From Glandiceps talaboti (taxonomy: Eukaryota; Hemichordata; Enteropneusta; Spengelidae), in the NCBI RefSeq assembly GCF_964340395.1, contig NC_135557.1, positions 3,223,216-3,287,215 on the forward strand: a stretch of DNA of 64,000 nt, read 5' to 3'. Both the position numbers and the translations under genes were made by a program. Numbering within the stretch: the stretch's first letter is position 1; the number at the start of each line of letters is the position of its first letter. Under the pieces are notes generated by a model. It was not told the origin of the DNA, searched no databases, and saw only the letters and a program-made list of their open reading frames with translations. Shown one piece after another: positions 1 through 8,998 of this stretch.

Positions 1-247
1 TCATAAAGCATTCGACTTTTGTACCTTTAAATGCCTCGGTGACAATCAAATCTTCCTCCCCTTCAATGTCTGTACACTGAACCATCGATGGTGATGCCAT
101 GTCTCTGATAACTGTGTCAAGATAAGGGATTTGTCCTCCAGGAGCATGCTTTGAAAGTAGACCGCTTTTCTTAGCAGTTTCCAATTCTGCTGCATGATGA
201 TATGTGCAGAAAAACATGTCCTGGTATTTTCGCTGTTGATCCATCAT
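1..247 (-). CDS. hypothetical protein, N-terminal part only (runs off left edge)
   Basis: An open frame on the minus strand starts at ATG 247 (a second in-frame ATG follows directly) and stays open for 82 codons to the window edge, so the C-terminus is missing. I do not recognise the family; the visible part is hydrophilic, with no signal peptide or membrane segment. The upstream region (248-545) carries several TGACGTCA-type sites, as other genes here do. It could be a short ORF that ends just beyond the edge. Confidence 0.5.
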   Translation of the reverse strand, partial: MMDQQRKYQDMFFCTYHHAAELETAKKSGLLSKHAPGGQIPYLDTVIRDMASPSMVQCTDIEGEEDLIVTEAFKGTKVECFM

Positions 248-296
248 GTTGATTGAGTGAGCGAAAAAGTCAAATGGTTGCCCAAGATGGTTGACC

Positions 297-545
297 TTAC
301 AAATTTATACTTTTCACCAAACAAAACTGTGACGTCACATTTCAATGGCATGAAGTAAACCATGACGTCAAGTACAAAAAAAATGACCTTACAAATGTAT
401 ACTTTTCCCCAAAGAAAACTATGACATCACATTTCAATGGCATTAGGTCATGACGTCAAGTACAAAAAAAAAAGTTTATACTTTTCCCCCAAAGAAAACT
501 ATGACGTCACATTTCAATGGCATTAGGTCATGAAGTACATCCACC
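297..545. promoter_or_regulatory. Three CRE-bearing tandem repeats upstream of the left-edge gene
   Basis: Three imperfect copies of an ~80-90-bp unit start near 297, 390 and 474. Each has an AT-rich part (ATACTTTTC...AAA), a TGACGTCA or close variant, a block reading CACATTTCAATGGCAT and usually a second TGACGTCA. TGACGTCA is the consensus cAMP-response element bound by CREB/ATF bZIP factors; use as a viral promoter/enhancer is inferred from its position upstream of the minus-strand gene. Confidence 0.6.
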
Positions 546-629
546 ATAAAAAAGAACAAGATAAAATTGTGACGTCATAGTTTTCTTTTGTCTTAACCTA
601 CATCGTTGGAGTTTTTTACTTCACAAAAC

Positions 630-865
630 AATTGGAATGAATTATGGGAGTTTTAATTGTCACAAAACAATTCTATGTCCAATGAATTGTGGGAGTTTTA
701 TAAGGGTCAATTTAAACATGCAAAAATGTGGGGTTTTTAAAAAATCTACACACCCACCCACTAGCGACTGAAAAATTTTTGGAAAAAAAAGTCTACACAC
801 CCATGTTAAAAAAAACTATCAAATTCTAATTTGCATATATGTCATGTGACCAAAAAGTCCTGTGT
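630..865 (-). repeat. Inverted single copy of the 279-bp repeat
   Basis: This stretch is the reverse complement of most of one unit of the array at 6681-8531. It shares the block around TTTAAACATGCAAAAATGTG, the CACCCACCCACTAGCGACT segment and the TTTGCATATATGTCATGTGA segment. It is diverged and incomplete. With the array it brackets the gene block 1128-6591 in inverted orientation. From 866 to 1127 I see no other gene, only an AT-rich leader for the next CDS. Confidence 0.8.
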
Positions 866-1127
866 ACACCAAGATAGAATCGGACAAATTGTGTGTTAGT
901 GAATCGAAATGGAACATGCTTTCTTACTGGTAGACATTTCATCCCTGGTTACAAAGCATTGAACTGATATTCATTGTTTTAAGTCAGGATACCAAAAAAT
1001 AAGTCTACTATGAGAGCTTTGATGGAAATGTAATTGAAAACCGAAAACGTATAATTCCATAGTTTCCTGTAGGAGTCTGAAATGAGTGTATTTATGCATA
1101 TGTCATTGTCCTAAACAAACATGAAGA

Positions 1128-1868
1128 ATGCTTTCAAGAGTAGTGTTTGATGACATCATAGAATGTTTGACTGATGATCCATTTAATTTGAAACCTGTGC
1201 ATGATGTTCAGAACATAGGGGATAATGTATTTGTAATCTACTTTGTCATTGGTGCCTCTACAAATGCTGGTGTCAGAAAGTGTGATGTCAAATGCCTTTG
1301 TGATTACTTGGTTTCCTTGGAAGACTTGTATGCTGTTTGTTTCAACATCTATGTTCTCAGAGCCGAAAAACAGAACAATCTCGTGTTGTGCATGAACATT
1401 GCTTCCAAAGACTACTTTTCAGACGAGGATGGAGACAACTTGGCAAGTAAACGGTTGGGCGACAGAGATTTCGTCAGCGTCATAGAGAACACCGTGGGTG
1501 GCAGAGTCACACAGTACAACACCGTTTCTCTTCATGAAATGGGAGGGTCATCGAAATTCTATAAAGTTAAAGTAACACTTGATGGACAGGGCTATAATTT
1601 ATGCAATTCAATGCACAAACTTAACAAACACTTTGACTGGGAGTACAGTTGTTGTCTCGTTGACGACTTTTATCACATGGACCGAAATTCGTTGACGTTT
1701 TATATACAATGGACTGAATATGACAAGGGTGACAAGGATGAAGTCGACACTCAACATTCCAGTACAGATGCTTTTCCGTGGTCCCTACTATTTACTTTGA
1801 TGCTTTTACCACTCATAACTATTGCGTGGTTGTATTTTTACCAGACACGTCACGTTCATGTCTTTTGA
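1128..1868 (+). CDS. putative tail-anchored membrane protein (246 aa)
   Basis: A 246-residue protein with no N-terminal signal and one strongly hydrophobic segment near the C-terminus (about residues 218-238), followed by a short basic tail: the layout of a tail-anchored protein. The body has scattered cysteines and no motif I recognise. An ATG at 1121 opens a 9-codon uORF, so 1128 is the usable start. The next gene begins 46 bp downstream on the same strand, suggesting co-expression. Herpesvirus nuclear-egress protein UL34 has the same size and topology and commonly sits near capsid/packaging genes, but no sequence signature confirms that here. Family unknown; topology fairly sure. Confidence 0.7.
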   Translation: MLSRVVFDDIIECLTDDPFNLKPVHDVQNIGDNVFVIYFVIGASTNAGVRKCDVKCLCDYLVSLEDLYAVCFNIYVLRAEKQNNLVLCMNIASKDYFSDEDGDNLASKRLGDRDFVSVIENTVGGRVTQYNTVSLHEMGGSSKFYKVKVTLDGQGYNLCNSMHKLNKHFDWEYSCCLVDDFYHMDRNSLTFYIQWTEYDKGDKDEVDTQHSSTDAFPWSLLFTLMLLPLITIAWLYFYQTRHVHVF

Positions 1869-1914
1869 ATTGAATGAAAACGCAGATCCCACTTCAAAGT
1901 GAGACATTTTGGCT

Positions 1915-3087
1915 ATGGCTTTCTTTCAGACTTGTTTGCAGCGTGTGTTGTTGTCTTTGCCAGGGACACAACTTGATCAATTGCAAGTGGAGGTGTTTTT
2001 GGCTGGCATATTGCAATGCCAAGGCAATAAGAAAGAGACAACAGATATCCGAAACTGCAGAGAGGGTAGACAGCTGGTCAAACTCATAGTGTCCGAGTTA
2101 CAAGGGCTTGTGAAAGAGAAAATCGATGACAACACTCCTATTCATCCCCACTGGGTCAGACTAATGGTGTTGAAGATGTTTTACAAACAATCTGTTCACC
2201 CTGCGTGTATGTTTTATCATGCCTGGCTAGATAAAGATGTGTCTGTCGGGCAACATAAACTGGATTGTTTGATTAGTACACACTTGAAACCGAAATCGTA
2301 CTTGTATCCCCTGCCACAATTCAAAACAAGCAGATGGAAAAGTGTAATGCCAATTACTCGCGTGGCAAAGTGCATCGACCTATGTAAACTGCTTCTCAAT
2401 AAACTGCCTAAAGTGGCACCTGTTAGACTACCATTATTGTTGAAGTTGGTCTATGAGAGGTATGTTTGGCAGTGGCCACTCGATGTCCTTGTGTGTTATC
2501 CCAAGACAGTCAAGCACCAGACTTTCTTGCGAGCACTGGTTCATCTCAGACAACAAATACTCCATTACGATTCGAGGGGGGTTGCAATGACAATACATAA
2601 AATGACAGTTAGGCAAAAGAGATTGGTCAAGACACTTTTGCTTTTGCACAGACGTGCCTTTCAGATCAAGTTCGTGTACGACATGGACCCCAGGGTGCTG
2701 TCTAAGCTTTCAAGCAGCAGAAATTCACCAGACGAGGAATGGAAACTATACGTGGCCCATCACACGAGTGTTATCCAGTGTCGTCATTGCTATGCTGTGC
2801 TTACTTGTTTGAATATAAAGAACAGAGCTCCCCGCTATGTCTACTATCTCCACGAAGACACTCTTGAACCCAGATGTGGACGATGTCATTCGTCTCGTCT
2901 CGTTAAAAGACCCTTATTTGATCCCAGACACGGTGTTGCCTGTTACATAGAACAACCCGATTTTCCAACTATCAGAGTGTGTCGAGGTGGTAATAACCCA
3001 GAGTGTTACAATTTGACAGCTCTGGACAGCGGTCTGTGTGGACCATGTTCCAGTAGTATTCCAGTTGACAAACAAATAAACCAATAA
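1915..3087 (+). CDS. cysteine-rich protein with C-terminal CxxC pairs (390 aa)
   Basis: The frame opens at TTG 1909, but the first ATG is 1915 (MAFFQTCL). The N-terminal ~250 residues are helical-looking and rich in Leu/Lys/Arg. The last ~110 contain two clear C-X2-C pairs (CRHC and CGRC) plus further Cys/His, consistent with a structural zinc site. No catalytic motif is visible. It lies directly after the tail-anchored gene and ends close to a convergent CHMP-like gene. Herpesvirus egress/packaging proteins such as UL31 and UL32 are also cysteine-rich, but I cannot match their motifs. AATAAA-like signals overlap the stop. Confidence 0.75.
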   Translation: MAFFQTCLQRVLLSLPGTQLDQLQVEVFLAGILQCQGNKKETTDIRNCREGRQLVKLIVSELQGLVKEKIDDNTPIHPHWVRLMVLKMFYKQSVHPACMFYHAWLDKDVSVGQHKLDCLISTHLKPKSYLYPLPQFKTSRWKSVMPITRVAKCIDLCKLLLNKLPKVAPVRLPLLLKLVYERYVWQWPLDVLVCYPKTVKHQTFLRALVHLRQQILHYDSRGVAMTIHKMTVRQKRLVKTLLLLHRRAFQIKFVYDMDPRVLSKLSSSRNSPDEEWKLYVAHHTSVIQCRHCYAVLTCLNIKNRAPRYVYYLHEDTLEPRCGRCHSSRLVKRPLFDPRHGVACYIEQPDFPTIRVCRGGNNPECYNLTALDSGLCGPCSSSIPVDKQINQ

Positions 3088-3090
3088 ATC

Positions 3091-3143
3091 CATTCATTCA
3101 TTCATTCATCCATCTATCCATCCATCCATCCATCCATCCATCA
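3091..3143. repeat. ATTC/ATCC microsatellite between convergent genes
   Basis: Runs of CATT then CATC/CATCC tetranucleotides fill the space between the stop at 3087 and the convergent gene ending at 3182. AATAAA hexamers on both sides can serve as polyadenylation signals for both genes. Confidence 0.85.
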
Positions 3144-3181
3144 ATTAAAAATAAATTAAACCGTCATTTAATCAATAAAAA

Positions 3182-3823
3182 CTATTTCACTTTATTTTTT
3201 TCTGAGTGTGTTTCTTTGCTGTCTGTAGAAACTGTGCAAACTGTAGGTGCTTCTAATAGTTTGGCTTCCAAGGCCTCTTGCCGTATGTCTTGTACTGTTT
3301 CTAAATGTGCCCCATTCTCATCATCATTGTCGGTGTCACTTTCATCCAACATTTCTTGCCAAATCTCTTGTGTCATGTTACTTGCATGACGCAGTTTTTC
3401 CAACCTTTTCGATATGTGCATGGCTTTCCTGGGTGGACACTGTTTGACTTCCTTTGTCAGTTCCTTGATTTCACTGTATATGTCTCTAGACTTCAATTGG
3501 CGCAGGAAACTTTTACTGTTCCTGATCTCTTCTTGCTGCATGTCTATCGATAACTCTTCTAGTTGTAATTGTCTCTTCATGAGTTTGTCTAGCAAAGCCA
3601 CATTCATTGTCGCCATTCTATTGTGAAGTGCAGTCATAAATGTACAGCTACTTTTTTCAGTATCAAGAGCAAGGGCAACAACCTTTCTACCCATCTCTTC
3701 CACTCGCTCTTCGTTTGAAGAGCGTAGTAGTGCTAATTCTCTCTTCTTCGAAATTTCCGTCAGGCGACGTTCTTCTTCCTTCTTGACCTTCTTTTTCCTT
3801 TTCTGTTTTCCAAACGAAAACAT
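3182..3823 (-). CDS. putative ESCRT-III (CHMP/Snf7)-like protein (213 aa)
   Basis: Size and layout follow the CHMP family (about 195-225 aa): a short start MFSFGKQKRKKK resembling the CHMP N-terminus, a long basic helix to ~residue 60, further helices with heptad-like Leu spacing, then an acidic stretch (ESDTDNDDENG, ~165-175) and a last helix ALEAKLLEA that resembles a MIT-interacting motif (LxxRLxxL-like). ESCRT-III proteins polymerise on membranes and drive outward scission, including budding of enveloped viruses and resealing of nuclear membranes. Identification is by pattern only; a generic basic coiled coil is the alternative. It converges with the cysteine-rich gene and diverges (39 bp) from the 3863 gene. 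A second, stronger Snf7-like gene lies at 15993-16796. Confidence 0.5.
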   Translation of the reverse strand: MFSFGKQKRKKKVKKEEERRLTEISKKRELALLRSSNEERVEEMGRKVVALALDTEKSSCTFMTALHNRMATMNVALLDKLMKRQLQLEELSIDMQQEEIRNSKSFLRQLKSRDIYSEIKELTKEVKQCPPRKAMHISKRLEKLRHASNMTQEIWQEMLDESDTDNDDENGAHLETVQDIRQEALEAKLLEAPTVCTVSTDSKETHSEKNKVK

Positions 3824-3862
3824 TGTATTGCTTGCTTACTTGCAAAAAAAACCTAAACATTT

Positions 3863-4417
3863 ATGCACTTGTTTGGGACTCGAGAGCAAAACAAGTTGAT
3901 CGTCATGTCGTTTTCTTTTTCAAAGGGGCTAGTGTTCATTTTTGCTCTCGTTGCCTATGTTTTAGGAACTTATATCGTTTTCACCCATTTGAGACTAGGT
4001 GGTAGTTTGGCTGAATCGTTTGGGGACGAAAGGTACAGTTATGTCAACTATGTCAAGATCAATTACCAGTTGGTGTTCTCGTCCCTTTTCTGTGGTTTGA
4101 AACTCACTATGATTAATGTGTTGGGTCAAGTATATGGGCCAAATGACAAGTTTGTATATTTCATGGCAGAAACATTTATTAGACTGTCCACTCTCTCCCT
4201 GCTGGATTTGCGTCTCAGACAGGTTCCCGAAACAGACTTCCATTCGCGTCTGTCAATCCATTTTGGAGATGTGATGGCCATGATCACCATGGCCCTTTAC
4301 AATCGTTACACTGACAAACGTGTTAGGAATGAGGGTGACCTCCACTCAAAAATATATTGTTTGCAAATCAAAGTGGAAAAGTTACAAGAAAGGCTAGACC
4401 AGAACGGGATAGAATAA
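3863..4417 (+). CDS. N-terminally anchored membrane protein (184 aa)
   Basis: The frame opens at ATG 3863; a second ATG at 3905 would place the start just before a hydrophobic segment (reading GLVFIFALVAYVLG) and gives a 170-residue product. Either way there is one membrane segment near the N-terminus, a globular middle and a coiled-coil-like C-terminus. No motif recognised. The gene is divergent from the CHMP-like gene, sharing a 39-bp interval, and its 3' end overlaps the convergent terminase-like gene by 24 bp. Confidence 0.65.
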   Translation: MHLFGTREQNKLIVMSFSFSKGLVFIFALVAYVLGTYIVFTHLRLGGSLAESFGDERYSYVNYVKINYQLVFSSLFCGLKLTMINVLGQVYGPNDKFVYFMAETFIRLSTLSLLDLRLRQVPETDFHSRLSIHFGDVMAMITMALYNRYTDKRVRNEGDLHSKIYCLQIKVEKLQERLDQNGIE

Positions 4418-5911
4418 AGGTTGTTGAGGTATCAAGTCTTCTCCAAGAAACACGTGTTTGTGTATGCTATCTTTACGAATGGTCACACTGTACAACCAAG
4501 CCAGACAAGCATCTTGGAATTCGTCACTGCCTTTGAAAGAATACTTTGTGCCCATCACCTGCAGTCCCATGTTTACTTCCTTTCCATACAAGTACACAAT
4601 ACCATCTCTACCATTCCAGTGTTCAACTCTGTGTGCCTCCATTACTGGGAAATGGTGTTTTCTACCCAATTCTTTCATTAAACAGTGCAAGTAACAGCAG
4701 TGAAAAAGGTCCACTGATGAATCAGAACTCTTTGAGATGTCATTGTTAGGTCGCACACGTTTTAACTCCTCGACAAAATCACAAACTTTGTGTATGTTTA
4801 CATTACCAGCATCCATCCACATTCTGTAGGTGGTCTCCAGACGCCACTTGCTTTTTTTCAGGGTGTGTGGATCAAGTGACAAGAAAAAGAACATGTCAAG
4901 GACCTGTCCTTGAAAGTGGTCATTCCAAGAGATGCTTTTCAGCATTCTTGCAAGTCTTTCCTTGCACACAGGATCGTGTAGACATTGTAAACCGGATGTG
5001 TTTGCAAAAGCCTCGTCGGCCTTCTGACGCTCTTTCAAGTACATACACAGGTCGCTGAATTTTCCATACACGTCCAAAGTAAACGTCTTGGGTGCCAATT
5101 GATATTCTAATTTGCAATTCAGTTCTGTCATTTCTTTCCGGATTTCTTGCAATATTAGGTTTTGTCTTTTCCTTTCAGAAGCAAGTTGGCGCAATTTCAT
5201 TTGCAGTTGTGGTGAGAGAACCTGTCTTTCATCTTCTGTAGACTCATCTTTAGATCTGTCAAGGGTGCTTGGATGCTGCAGGGAAAAGAGGGTGCCACTG
5301 TCTGGTTTAAATGTGGCAGACACCGTCCTGTACAAATGGGGACATTCTGTGTTTTCGTAGGACTTTTGGTGTTTCAGGGCATGTTCGAATCGACACTCCC
5401 AACACCTGGAGGTGGATGATACCAAACCTTTTGGAAGAGAAGGCATCGTTCCAAAGACAGTCAAGAAACTATGCAATGCGTTTCTAAGTAGACACAGCAT
5501 TTCGGTGCTCTCTTGTGACCACTGGAAGTATACATTTTCATGCAGTAATAAATCACAATCAGTCAAACTCTTTAAACAGTGTCTGTTTATATTGTCTATT
5601 TCCTTACCAAGTCCACCATGTCTAAATTTCTCTAAAAATCGCATGTGTATATGGCACCATTGAAGCAGTGGTCTAACAGCTGCCTTCACACCCTCGCTCA
5701 AATCTCGAGTATGTGTTTGCAAACATTGGGAAAGTGTTTTGAACTGTGCATTGGTCAACAGCCAACCACAATGGCCGGGTGGTGGATGGTTGTTGACGAA
5801 GAGCAAGTACAACCATGCATGTTCAGATTGCTCACACAAGATAGTGGCAATCTCTTCCAAAGACAACTCAGGACAGTGTCGATACGAGAGGTTTGGATTT
5901 GTCTTTGCCAT
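4394..5911 (-). CDS. candidate herpesvirus-type terminase subunit 2 (UL28/UL56-like)
   Basis: A 505-residue protein with a C-X2-C-X16-C-X-H cluster at about residues 170-192 (CWEC ... CPH). Herpesvirus terminase subunit UL28/UL56 carries a conserved C-X2-C-Xn-C-X-H zinc motif at a very similar position (around residues 190-225 of a ~785-850-aa protein). The remainder is helical with a central charged coiled coil (~residues 240-280) and hydrophobic blocks. The family role is recognising and packaging concatemeric DNA with the ATPase subunit. The protein is shorter than vertebrate-virus homologs and I see no other diagnostic motif, so this is a motif-plus-position inference. It overlaps the convergent 3863 gene by 24 bp at the stop. 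Confidence 0.45.
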   Translation of the reverse strand: MAKTNPNLSYRHCPELSLEEIATILCEQSEHAWLYLLFVNNHPPPGHCGWLLTNAQFKTLSQCLQTHTRDLSEGVKAAVRPLLQWCHIHMRFLEKFRHGGLGKEIDNINRHCLKSLTDCDLLLHENVYFQWSQESTEMLCLLRNALHSFLTVFGTMPSLPKGLVSSTSRCWECRFEHALKHQKSYENTECPHLYRTVSATFKPDSGTLFSLQHPSTLDRSKDESTEDERQVLSPQLQMKLRQLASERKRQNLILQEIRKEMTELNCKLEYQLAPKTFTLDVYGKFSDLCMYLKERQKADEAFANTSGLQCLHDPVCKERLARMLKSISWNDHFQGQVLDMFFFLSLDPHTLKKSKWRLETTYRMWMDAGNVNIHKVCDFVEELKRVRPNNDISKSSDSSVDLFHCCYLHCLMKELGRKHHFPVMEAHRVEHWNGRDGIVYLYGKEVNMGLQVMGTKYSFKGSDEFQDACLAWLYSVTIRKDSIHKHVFLGEDLIPQQPLFYPVLV

Positions 5912-6128
5912 TTCGAGTGTGTGAAAGGTTCAAAAGTGTTATCTGTATGAGTCGTAGGAAGTTGTCGGACGATTTCTGCAAATCAACTCGAGGGTCTTCA
6001 GTGGAGACAAAAGATGTTTCTTTTGACCCCTTGTCCATGACTGTCCCCTGTTCCAACAGATCCCAAACGTTTATACATAGAGAGTTCTGTGTATCGTCAC
6101 GAAAAAACACGTCAGAAAATATATACAA
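5868..6128 (-). CDS. possible small overlapping ORF (86 aa)
   Basis: Minus-strand frame from ATG 6128 to a stop at 5868, overlapping the start of the terminase-like gene by 44 bp in another frame. The start is just downstream of the next gene's stop (6154). It has no recognised motif. It could be a short gene or simply the leader of the downstream gene; a plus-strand frame of similar length over the same bases weakens the case. Confidence 0.25.
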   Translation of the reverse strand: MYIFSDVFFRDDTQNSLCINVWDLLEQGTVMDKGSKETSFVSTEDPRVDLQKSSDNFLRLIQITLLNLSHTRNGKDKSKPLVSTLS

Positions 6129-6153
6129 TACGCATACATTTTAATATCAATAG

Positions 6154-6591
6154 TTAAAGGACACCGTCACCATCAGTGTCACTGTCACTATCTGTGGATA
6201 GCTTCACATTAAATTTATCAGCCCCAATTGTCATCTTCTGCAATTTGTCTTGCAGGCGACAATTAACCTTGAGTTCGTTGATGAAGTCATCTCTGTTCAA
6301 TCTGGCCTGCACTAAGACAGCATCTTTTTCGTTTTCCAGACAGTCCAAACGTTGTTTCAGTTCTGAGTTCTCCATTGCAGTTGCATCGGAATGTTCAATG
6401 CACTGTTCCATCAAACTTTCCATGTCCTTTTGCATTCTCTCCATGGATTTTAATTTATGACTCACTTGTGTCAAGCGTTTGGACACATCAGACTTTTCCT
6501 TCAGTAATTTGCTAACCTGGTTTTCAAGGGACTTGATCTGTTGACGAGTGTCTTCGACAATCTCGTTAGGACCTACAAGGTAGACATTCAT
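6154..6591 (-). CDS. coiled-coil protein (145 aa)
   Basis: Starts at ATG 6591. Residues ~12-115 are one long predicted coiled coil (heptads rich in Leu, Lys, Glu, Gln), and the C-terminus is acidic (Asp/Ser-rich). No enzymatic motif. It is the last gene of the left block before the 279-bp array, and its upstream region merges into that array, so the array may also act as its promoter/enhancer. Probably a structural or scaffolding protein; function unknown. Confidence 0.65.
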   Translation of the reverse strand: MNVYLVGPNEIVEDTRQQIKSLENQVSKLLKEKSDVSKRLTQVSHKLKSMERMQKDMESLMEQCIEHSDATAMENSELKQRLDCLENEKDAVLVQARLNRDDFINELKVNCRLQDKLQKMTIGADKFNVKLSTDSDSDTDGDGVL

Positions 6592-6680
6592 GATTCAATT
6601 AGCACATCATGCAAGGCCACGTAAATACATCTCAACAGGAAATGAGTTGTGAAAACTTCACGTGACACGTATTCTCATGT

Positions 6681-8531
6681 GTATCAATTGGCGTATGGTC
6701 ACATGACATATATGCAAATTAGAATTTGACAGTTTTTTTAACACGTGTGTGTGTAGACTTTTTTTTCAAAATTTTTTTGAGTCGCTAGTGGTTGGGTGTG
6801 TAGATTTTTTAAAACCCCCACATTTTTGCATGTTTAAATTGACCCTTATAAATCTCCCACAATTCATTGAACACAGAATTGTTTTGTGACAACACATCAC
6901 TTCACTTGACATGCATTCTCTTGTACATGCAAATGAGGCTTCTGAAACATTTTCGCGGGAGTATCAATTGGCGTATGGTCACATGACATATATGCAAATT
7001 AGAATTTGACAGTTTTCTTTAACACGTGTGTGTACACTTTTTTTTAAAAAATTTTTTGAGTCGCTAGTGGTTGGGTGTGTAGATTTTTTAAAAAACCCAC
7101 ATTTTTGCATGTTTAAATTGACCCTTATAAATCTCCCACAACTCATTGGACACAGAATTGTTTTGTGACAACACATCACTTCACTTGACATGCATTCTCT
7201 TGTACATGCAAATGAGGCTTCTGAAACATTTTCGCGGGAGTATCAATTGGCGTATGGTCACATGACATATATGCAAATTAGAATTTGACAGTTTTCTTTA
7301 ACACGTGTGTGTACACTTTTTTTTTAAAAAATTTTTGAGTCGCTAGTGGTTGGGTGTGTAGATTTTTTAAAAACCCCACATTTTTGCATGTTTAAATTGA
7401 CCCTTATAAATCTCCCACAATTCATTGGACACAGAATTGTTTCGTGACAACACATCACTTCAAGTGACACGCATTCTCTTATGCATGCAAATGAGGCTTC
7501 TGAAACATTTTCGCGGGAGTATCAATTGGCGTATGGTCACATGACATATATGCAAATTAGAATTTGACAGTTTTCTTTAACACGTGTGTGTACACTTTTT
7601 TTAAAAAAATTTTTGAGTCGCTAGTGGTTGGGTGTGTAGATTTTTTAAAAACCCCACATTTTTGCATGTTTAAATTGACCCTTATAAATCTCCCACAATT
7701 CATTGGACACAGAATTGTTTCGTCACAACACATCACTTCAAGTGACACGCATTCTCTTATGCATGCAAATGAGGCTTCTGAAACATTTCGTGGGAGTATC
7801 AATTGGCGTATGGTCACATGACATATATGCAAATTAGAATTTGACAGTTTTCTTTAACACGTGTGTGTACACTTTTTTTTAAAAAATTTTTTGAGTCGCT
7901 AGTGGTTGGGTGTGTAGATTTTTTAAAAACCCCACATTTTTGCATGTTTAAATTGACCCTTATAAATCTCCCACAATTCATTGGACACAGAATTGTTTTG
8001 TGACAACACATCACTTCACTTGACATGCATTCTCTTGTGCATGCAAATGAGGCTTCTGAAACATTTTCGCGGGAGTATCAATTGGCGTATGGTCACATGA
8101 CATATATGCAAATTAGAATTTGACAGTTTTCTTTAACACGTGTGTGTACACTTTTTAAAAAAAAAAATTTTTGAGTCGCTAGTGGTTGGGTGTGTAGATT
8201 TTTTAAAAACCCCACATTTTTGCATGTTTAAATTGACCCTTATAAATCTCCCACAATTCATTGGACACAGAATTGTTTCGTGACAACACATCACTTCAAG
8301 TGACACGCATTCTCTTATGCATGCAAATGAGGCTTCTGAAACATTTCGTGGGAGTATCAATTGGCAAATGGTCACATGACATATATGCAAATTAGAATTT
8401 GACAGTTTTCTGTAACACGTGTGTGTAGACTTTTTTTCAAAATTTTTTTGAGTCGCTAGTGGTTGGGTGTGTAGATTTTTTAAAAACCCCACATTTTTGC
8501 ATGTTTAAATTGACCCTTATAAATCTCCCAC
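6681..8531. repeat. Tandem array of a 279-bp unit (about 6.6 copies)
   Basis: Units begin at GTATCAATTGG near 6681, 6961, 7240, 7519, 7796, 8075 and 8354; the last is cut at ~8531. Copies are nearly identical, differing mostly in homopolymer length. Each unit holds ATGCAAAT-type octamers (POU/Oct-1 consensus: TATATGCAAATTAG and CATGCAAATGAGG), an ACACGTGTGTG E-box-like core, AT-rich runs and TTTAAATTGACC. An inverted partial copy lies at 630-865. Short antisense ORFs inside are repeats of the unit, not genes. Similar arrays act as origins/enhancers in large DNA viruses (for example nimavirus hr regions); that role is inferred. Confidence 0.95.
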
Positions 8532-8673
8532 ATGAGTGGCACTGTTTATTGGCAGAAGTATATACCGGTATCTTCACTTGACATGGTTGGCACTGGTCAT
8601 TGGCAGGAATTGACTATAAAAAGCAAAGACATATGTGTGAAAGTGGACTTTTTCAACGAGCTCATGTGTCCAT

Positions 8674-8949
8674 GTGTGTCTAGATGCAAAGGTAGCAAAC
8701 ATGTGTCGTCCTGACAGGAAAAGTTTGCAAACATGGAAAAAACTGCTATTGTACTGGGGAGATGAACGCCTGGTTTGCACAAGGTTATTGTTTACAGAAT
8801 ATGATATTGTGATCGATTTTGAACCCTCTGGTGAAAAGTGTCATAACCGATGCTGTCAACTATTAAGAAGATGGCACCGGCATGTTTGTGAATCCATTGG
8901 AACATGGGAAGAGAACATTTGCCCTGAAAAAGACAATAAAAAGCAATAA
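8674..8949 (+). pseudogene. 3' remnant of a BTB-BACK family gene
   Basis: A plus-strand frame whose translation aligns by eye with the extreme C-terminus of the two complete BTB proteins nearby: KLLLYWGDE here against RLLLYGGDEE there, and YDIVIDF against FDILIDF, with similar spacing, then diverging. It ends in AATAAA signals around 8937-8955. Upstream sequence is the 279-bp array, so the body of this paralog is gone. It may still be transcribed. Confidence 0.5.
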
Positions 8950-8998
8950 CAAAATAAATGATTTGTTCTTAATTTTCATGTTTATTATCCCTTCATGT

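Noticed and set aside
1874-2089. 71-codon ORF overlapping the start of the cysteine-rich gene
   Set aside because: Out of frame with the much longer real gene starting at 1915; no independent support.
6979-8492. Minus-strand ORFs of 70-119 codons
   Set aside because: Created by the 279-bp tandem repeat; each is the same repeat reading, with no promoter or family.
6681-8531. CRISPR-like array
   Set aside because: Direct repeats are 279 bp and contiguous, without short repeats and unique spacers.
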